From contig NZ_CANMRY010000004.1 in the NCBI RefSeq assembly GCF_947500405.1, forward strand, positions 248,001 to 312,000: a stretch of 64,000 nt of DNA, given 5' to 3'. This document shows, one piece after another, positions 60,984-64,000 of the stretch. The notes beneath the pieces are model-generated. The model worked only from the letters and a program-made list of their open reading frames with translations, did no database searches and was not told where the DNA came from. This stretch comes from an uncultured Maribacter sp. GTDB taxonomy: Bacteria > Bacteroidota > Bacteroidia > Flavobacteriales > Flavobacteriaceae. The position numbers and the translations under genes were made by a program. Numbering within the stretch: the stretch's first letter is position 1; each line of letters opens with the position of its first letter.

Positions 60984-62396
60984 CTATGCCAATTCTTTCA
61001 TTAATTCTCTTGGGTCTGTTACTTTTCCTGTAACTGCTGCAGCTGCGGCAACTAGAGGAGAAGCTAATAAGGTTCTTGATCCTGGACCTTGACGCCCTTC
61101 AAAGTTTCTGTTTGATGTACTTACTGCTAATTTTCCAGCAGGTACTTTATCATCATTCATTGCTAAACAAGCAGAACATCCAGGTTCTCTTAATTCAAAA
61201 CCAGCTTCTGTTAAAATATCTAAAAGACCTTCTTCTTTTATAGCAGATTCTACTTTATGAGAACCTGGTACTAACCATGCGGTTACATTATCCGCTTTTT
61301 TGCGTCCTTTTACAATAGAAGTAAAGGCTCTAAAATCTTCAATACGGCCATTAGTACAACTACCGATAAATACAAAATCGATAGGCTTACCAATCATATC
61401 TTCCCCTTCATTAAAAGCCATATAGCCTAAAGACTTTTTATACGTAGCAACACCACCTTCTAAATCTTCTGCATTTGGAATACTTTTAGAAATTCCCATA
61501 CCCATTCCAGGATTGGTTCCATACGTAATCATTGGCTCTATATCAGAAGCACTAAAAGTAAGTTCTTTATCAAACTCAGCGCCTTTGTCTGTTTTTAAAG
61601 TTTTCCAGTATGCCATGGCTTTATCCCAAGCAGCACCAGTTGGAGTAAATTCTCTCCCTTTAACGTATTCAAAAGTTTTTTCATCTGGAGCAATCATACC
61701 ACCACGAGCACCCATTTCTATGCTTAGGTTACAAACCGTCATACGACCTTCCATAGTCATGTTTTCAAAAACATCACCAGCATATTCTACAAAATATCCT
61801 GTAGCGCCTGAAGTAGTTAATTGAGATATGATATATAAAGCAACATCTTTGGGAGTAACACCAAAATTTAATTCTCCTTCTACATTAATACGCATTTTCT
61901 TTGGCTTAGGCTGCATAATACATTGTGTAGATAATACCATTTCTACCTCAGAAGTACCAATACCAAATGCAATTGCGCCAAAAGCACCATGTGTAGATGT
62001 ATGAGAATCTCCACAAACAATAGTTGCTCCTGGTTGTGTAATTCCATATTCAGGGCCTACAACGTGTACAATACCATTTTTTTCATGACCAAGCCCCCAG
62101 TGCGAAATACCGTATTCTTTTGCATTTTCTTCTAATGCTTTAAGTTGGTTCGCAGAAAGTGGATCTGCAACTGGTAAATGCTGGTTTATGGTTGGTGTGT
62201 TATGATCTGCTGTTGCAAAAGTTTTATTTGGAAATAAAACTCCAGATTTTCTGTTTTTTATACCTAAAAAGGCAACAGGGCTAGTAACCTCATGTACTAA
62301 GTGGCGATCTATAAATAATACATCTGGACCATCTTCTACATGTTTTACTACATGCGAATCCCACACTTTATCAAATAACGTCTTTTTTGTACTCAT
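60984..62396 (-). CDS. leuC: 3-isopropylmalate dehydratase, large subunit
   Basis: LeuC carries the [4Fe-4S] cluster of isopropylmalate isomerase. The 470-residue protein has [21 protein letters not shown], the cluster Cys in [13 protein letters not shown] and in [11 protein letters not shown], and [20 protein letters not shown]. First gene of leuCDAB; a TAGTTTTG -7-like box lies on the minus strand at 62427-62420, 23 bases before the ATG. Confidence 0.98.
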   Translation of the reverse strand: MSTKKTLFDKVWDSHVVKHVEDGPDVLFIDRHLVHEVTSPVAFLGIKNRKSGVLFPNKTFATADHNTPTINQHLPVADPLSANQLKALEENAKEYGISHWGLGHEKNGIVHVVGPEYGITQPGATIVCGDSHTSTHGAFGAIAFGIGTSEVEMVLSTQCIMQPKPKKMRINVEGELNFGVTPKDVALYIISQLTTSGATGYFVEYAGDVFENMTMEGRMTVCNLSIEMGARGGMIAPDEKTFEYVKGREFTPTGAAWDKAMAYWKTLKTDKGAEFDKELTFSASDIEPMITYGTNPGMGMGISKSIPNAEDLEGGVATYKKSLGYMAFNEGEDMIGKPIDFVFIGSCTNGRIEDFRAFTSIVKGRKKADNVTAWLVPGSHKVESAIKEEGLLDILTEAGFELREPGCSACLAMNDDKVPAGKLAVSTSNRNFEGRQGPGSRTLLASPLVAAAAAVTGKVTDPRELMKELA

Positions 62397-62516
62397 AATT
62401 TATTTGTATTCTAAGCTAACAAAACTAGGAAAACTAGTTCTTTTTAGAAATTATTGTGGGTGTAAATTACGATGTTCAAGACCATTTTTTGTGATATTTT
62501 CTAATTATTTAAGGGG

Positions 62517-64000
62517 TTAACTTATATAATTCCAAATATTTTTGTGTTTTATAATTTGAGCATACATGTGCCTTACTACCAAATTATTGGGATTTTCTAA
62601 AGAAGGGTCTTCTTTTAATAATTGTAATGCATGGTACCTTGCGGTTTTTAAGATGTCATTATCTTTTACAATGTCTGCTATTTTAAGATGTAGCATACCA
62701 CTTTGTTGTGTACCCATAATATCGCCAGGACCTCTTAGTTTTAAATCTACTTCGGCGATTTCAAAACCATCGTTTGTACGTACCATGGTTTCTAGCCTTG
62801 TTTTAGAATCGTTAGAGAGTTTATGGCTGGTCATTAAAATACAAAAACTTTGATCGGCACCACGCCCTACACGCCCTCGTAATTGGTGTAGTTGTGATAG
62901 TCCAAACCGTTCCGCACTTTCTATAATCATTACCGATGCATTAGGAACATTAACCCCAACTTCAATAACTGTAGTGGCAACCATTATTTGTGTTTCCCCT
63001 TTTACAAAGCGTTTCATTTCATAATCTTTATCGGCAGGTTTCATTTGTCCATGTACAATAGATATTTGGTATTCTGGCTGTGGAAAATCTCGCACAATGC
63101 TCTCATAGCCATCCATTAAATCTTTATAATCTAATGCTTCAGATTCTTGTATTAGGGGGTAAACCACATAAATTTGGCGTCCCTTTTTTATTTCTTCCTT
63201 TATAAAACCAAAAACTTTTAATCTATTAGAGTCATATCTATGAACTGTTTTTATGGGTTTTCTTCCAGGCGGTAATTCATCTATAATAGAAATATCTAAA
63301 TCGCCATATAAACTCATAGCCAAAGTTCTTGGAATAGGAGTAGCAGTCATTACTAAAATATGAGGTGGCAAATTGTTTTTATGCCATAATTTAGAACGTT
63401 GGGCAACGCCAAACCTATGTTGCTCATCTATAATAGCCAATCCTAAATTTTTATATTTTACTTTGTCTTCTAGCAAAGCATGTGTGCCAATTAAAATATC
63501 TAATTCGCCATTTTCTAATTGTTCATGAATAATTGTTCTTTGCGCTTTTTTTACGGATCCTGTTAAAATGGCAATTTTAATACCCAAATCTCCTAAAAGT
63601 TCTTTTATACCATTAAAATGCTGGTTTGCCAAAATTTCGGTAGGCGCCATTAAGCACGCTTGGTAGTTATTATCTATGGCTAACAACATAGTCATTAATG
63701 CTACAATAGTTTTTCCAGAACCAACATCGCCCTGTAATAATCTATTCATTTGCGCGCTAGTGCCTAAATCTGCTCTAATTTCTTTTATCACTCTTTTTTG
63801 TGCATTGGTAAGCTCAAAAGGCAAGTGGTTTTTATAAAATTCATTAAAATGTGTGCCAACTTGGTCAAAAACAAAGCCTTTAATGCGTTGTTTTCTAGTT
63901 TTGTTTTTTCCTAATAACTGTAGTTGAATGTAAAAAAGTTCTTCGAATTTTAACCTAAATTGAGCTTTGGCTAATAATTCCTGATTTTTAGGAAAATGAA
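62517..64000 (-). CDS. recG: ATP-dependent DNA helicase RecG, C-terminal part (enters from the right edge)
   Basis: RecG remodels stalled replication forks and Holliday junctions. About 494 codons are visible and the N-terminal wedge domain is mostly missing. The frame is open through base 64000. Helicase motifs: LTNAQKRVIKEI, Walker A LLQGDVGSGKTIVAL, IGTHALL, IIDEQHRFGVAQR (DEQH), MTATPIPRTLAMSLYGDLD, ATTVIEVGVNVPNASVMIIE and QLRGRVGRG. A TTG at 63824 is internal and not the start. leuC lies upstream at 60984-62396 in the same direction but with its own promoter-like box. Confidence 0.97.
   Translation of the reverse strand, partial: HFPKNQELLAKAQFRLKFEELFYIQLQLLGKNKTRKQRIKGFVFDQVGTHFNEFYKNHLPFELTNAQKRVIKEIRADLGTSAQMNRLLQGDVGSGKTIVALMTMLLAIDNNYQACLMAPTEILANQHFNGIKELLGDLGIKIAILTGSVKKAQRTIIHEQLENGELDILIGTHALLEDKVKYKNLGLAIIDEQHRFGVAQRSKLWHKNNLPPHILVMTATPIPRTLAMSLYGDLDISIIDELPPGRKPIKTVHRYDSNRLKVFGFIKEEIKKGRQIYVVYPLIQESEALDYKDLMDGYESIVRDFPQPEYQISIVHGQMKPADKDYEMKRFVKGETQIMVATTVIEVGVNVPNASVMIIESAERFGLSQLHQLRGRVGRGADQSFCILMTSHKLSNDSKTRLETMVRTNDGFEIAEVDLKLRGPGDIMGTQQSGMLHLKIADIVKDNDILKTARYHALQLLKEDPSLENPNNLVVRHMYAQIIKHKNIWNYIS

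Noticed and set aside
63824..63826. TTG 63824 as the start of recG
   Set aside because: The frame stays open and helicase-like through base 64000, so the gene continues beyond the window.
1..64000. CRISPR arrays, rRNA genes and insertion sequences
   Set aside because: No regularly spaced repeats, rRNA-like stretches or transposase genes were seen in the window; the only recombinases are the tyrosine integrase and the degenerate serine recombinase.

Overview
ORGANISM. The window is AT-rich chromosomal DNA of a member of the Flavobacteriaceae (Bacteroidota), most likely marine or aerobic. Evidence seen here: Bacteroidota-type -7 promoter boxes (TAnnTTTG), few Shine-Dalgarno sequences, a Bacteroidota-type tyrosine integrase lacking the first catalytic Arg, SDR-type threonine dehydrogenase next to kbl, an LptF/G-type permease beside ribBA, and a long class II ketol-acid reductoisomerase. 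No rRNA, CRISPR array or insertion sequence was seen. LAYOUT. (1) 1-5206 is the integrase-proximal end of an integrative element inserted beside a tRNA-Ser(UGA) gene. All genes are on the minus strand: tyrosine integrase, an excisionase-like HTH protein, a 503-residue protein carrying motifs A, B and C of A-family / T7 RNA polymerase-like palm polymerases, and the first 539 codons of a large beta-class adenine DNA methyltransferase that runs off the left edge. The far end of the element is outside the window. (2) 5.4-20.3 kb is core genome: protein AMPylator SelO; a threonine-degradation module (Lrp-type regulator divergent from tdh-kbl); a nitroreductase; a DegT-family aminotransferase; a minus-strand envelope/division run (ftsK, lolA-like, lptF/G-like, ribBA); and redox genes (tpx, thioredoxin, 2-Cys peroxiredoxin and a small acidic partner). 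(3) 20.4-37.6 kb holds an NhaC antiporter, a PLP sulfur-amino-acid enzyme with a divergent Lrp regulator, lpd, a double CDGSH protein, an aldo/keto reductase, a membrane acyltransferase, an FMN reductase, a pabB-tilS-dsbD run, penicillin acylase and a ComM-like ATPase. (4) 37.8-42.3 kb is a patchy accessory zone: a small coiled-coil ORF and its decayed second copy on either side of a DUF885 peptidase lipoprotein, a serine-recombinase-like protein with a damaged active site, a membrane protein with a threefold WPY-type repeat, and a zinc-finger plus DUF559-like nuclease-fold protein. (5) 42.4-62.4 kb holds 5-oxoprolinase pxpABC, then branched-chain amino-acid synthesis split into ilvDBNCA (plus strand) and leuCDAB (minus strand). 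Between the two halves lie gapN behind a perfect LacI-type palindrome, a beta-lactamase-fold hydrolase, the remnant of a GH65 glycoside phosphorylase, a degenerate SDR protein and an AraC regulator. (6) recG enters at the right edge. WORKING TOGETHER. IlvA turns threonine into 2-oxobutyrate and IlvBNCD build the branched-chain oxo acids. LeuA, LeuCD and LeuB extend the valine precursor to the leucine precursor; no ilvE is present here. Threonine can alternatively be burned by Tdh/Kbl under an Lrp-type regulator. The best candidate for an unusual system is the element-borne HTH + A-family-like polymerase + methyltransferase unit next to tRNA-Ser.
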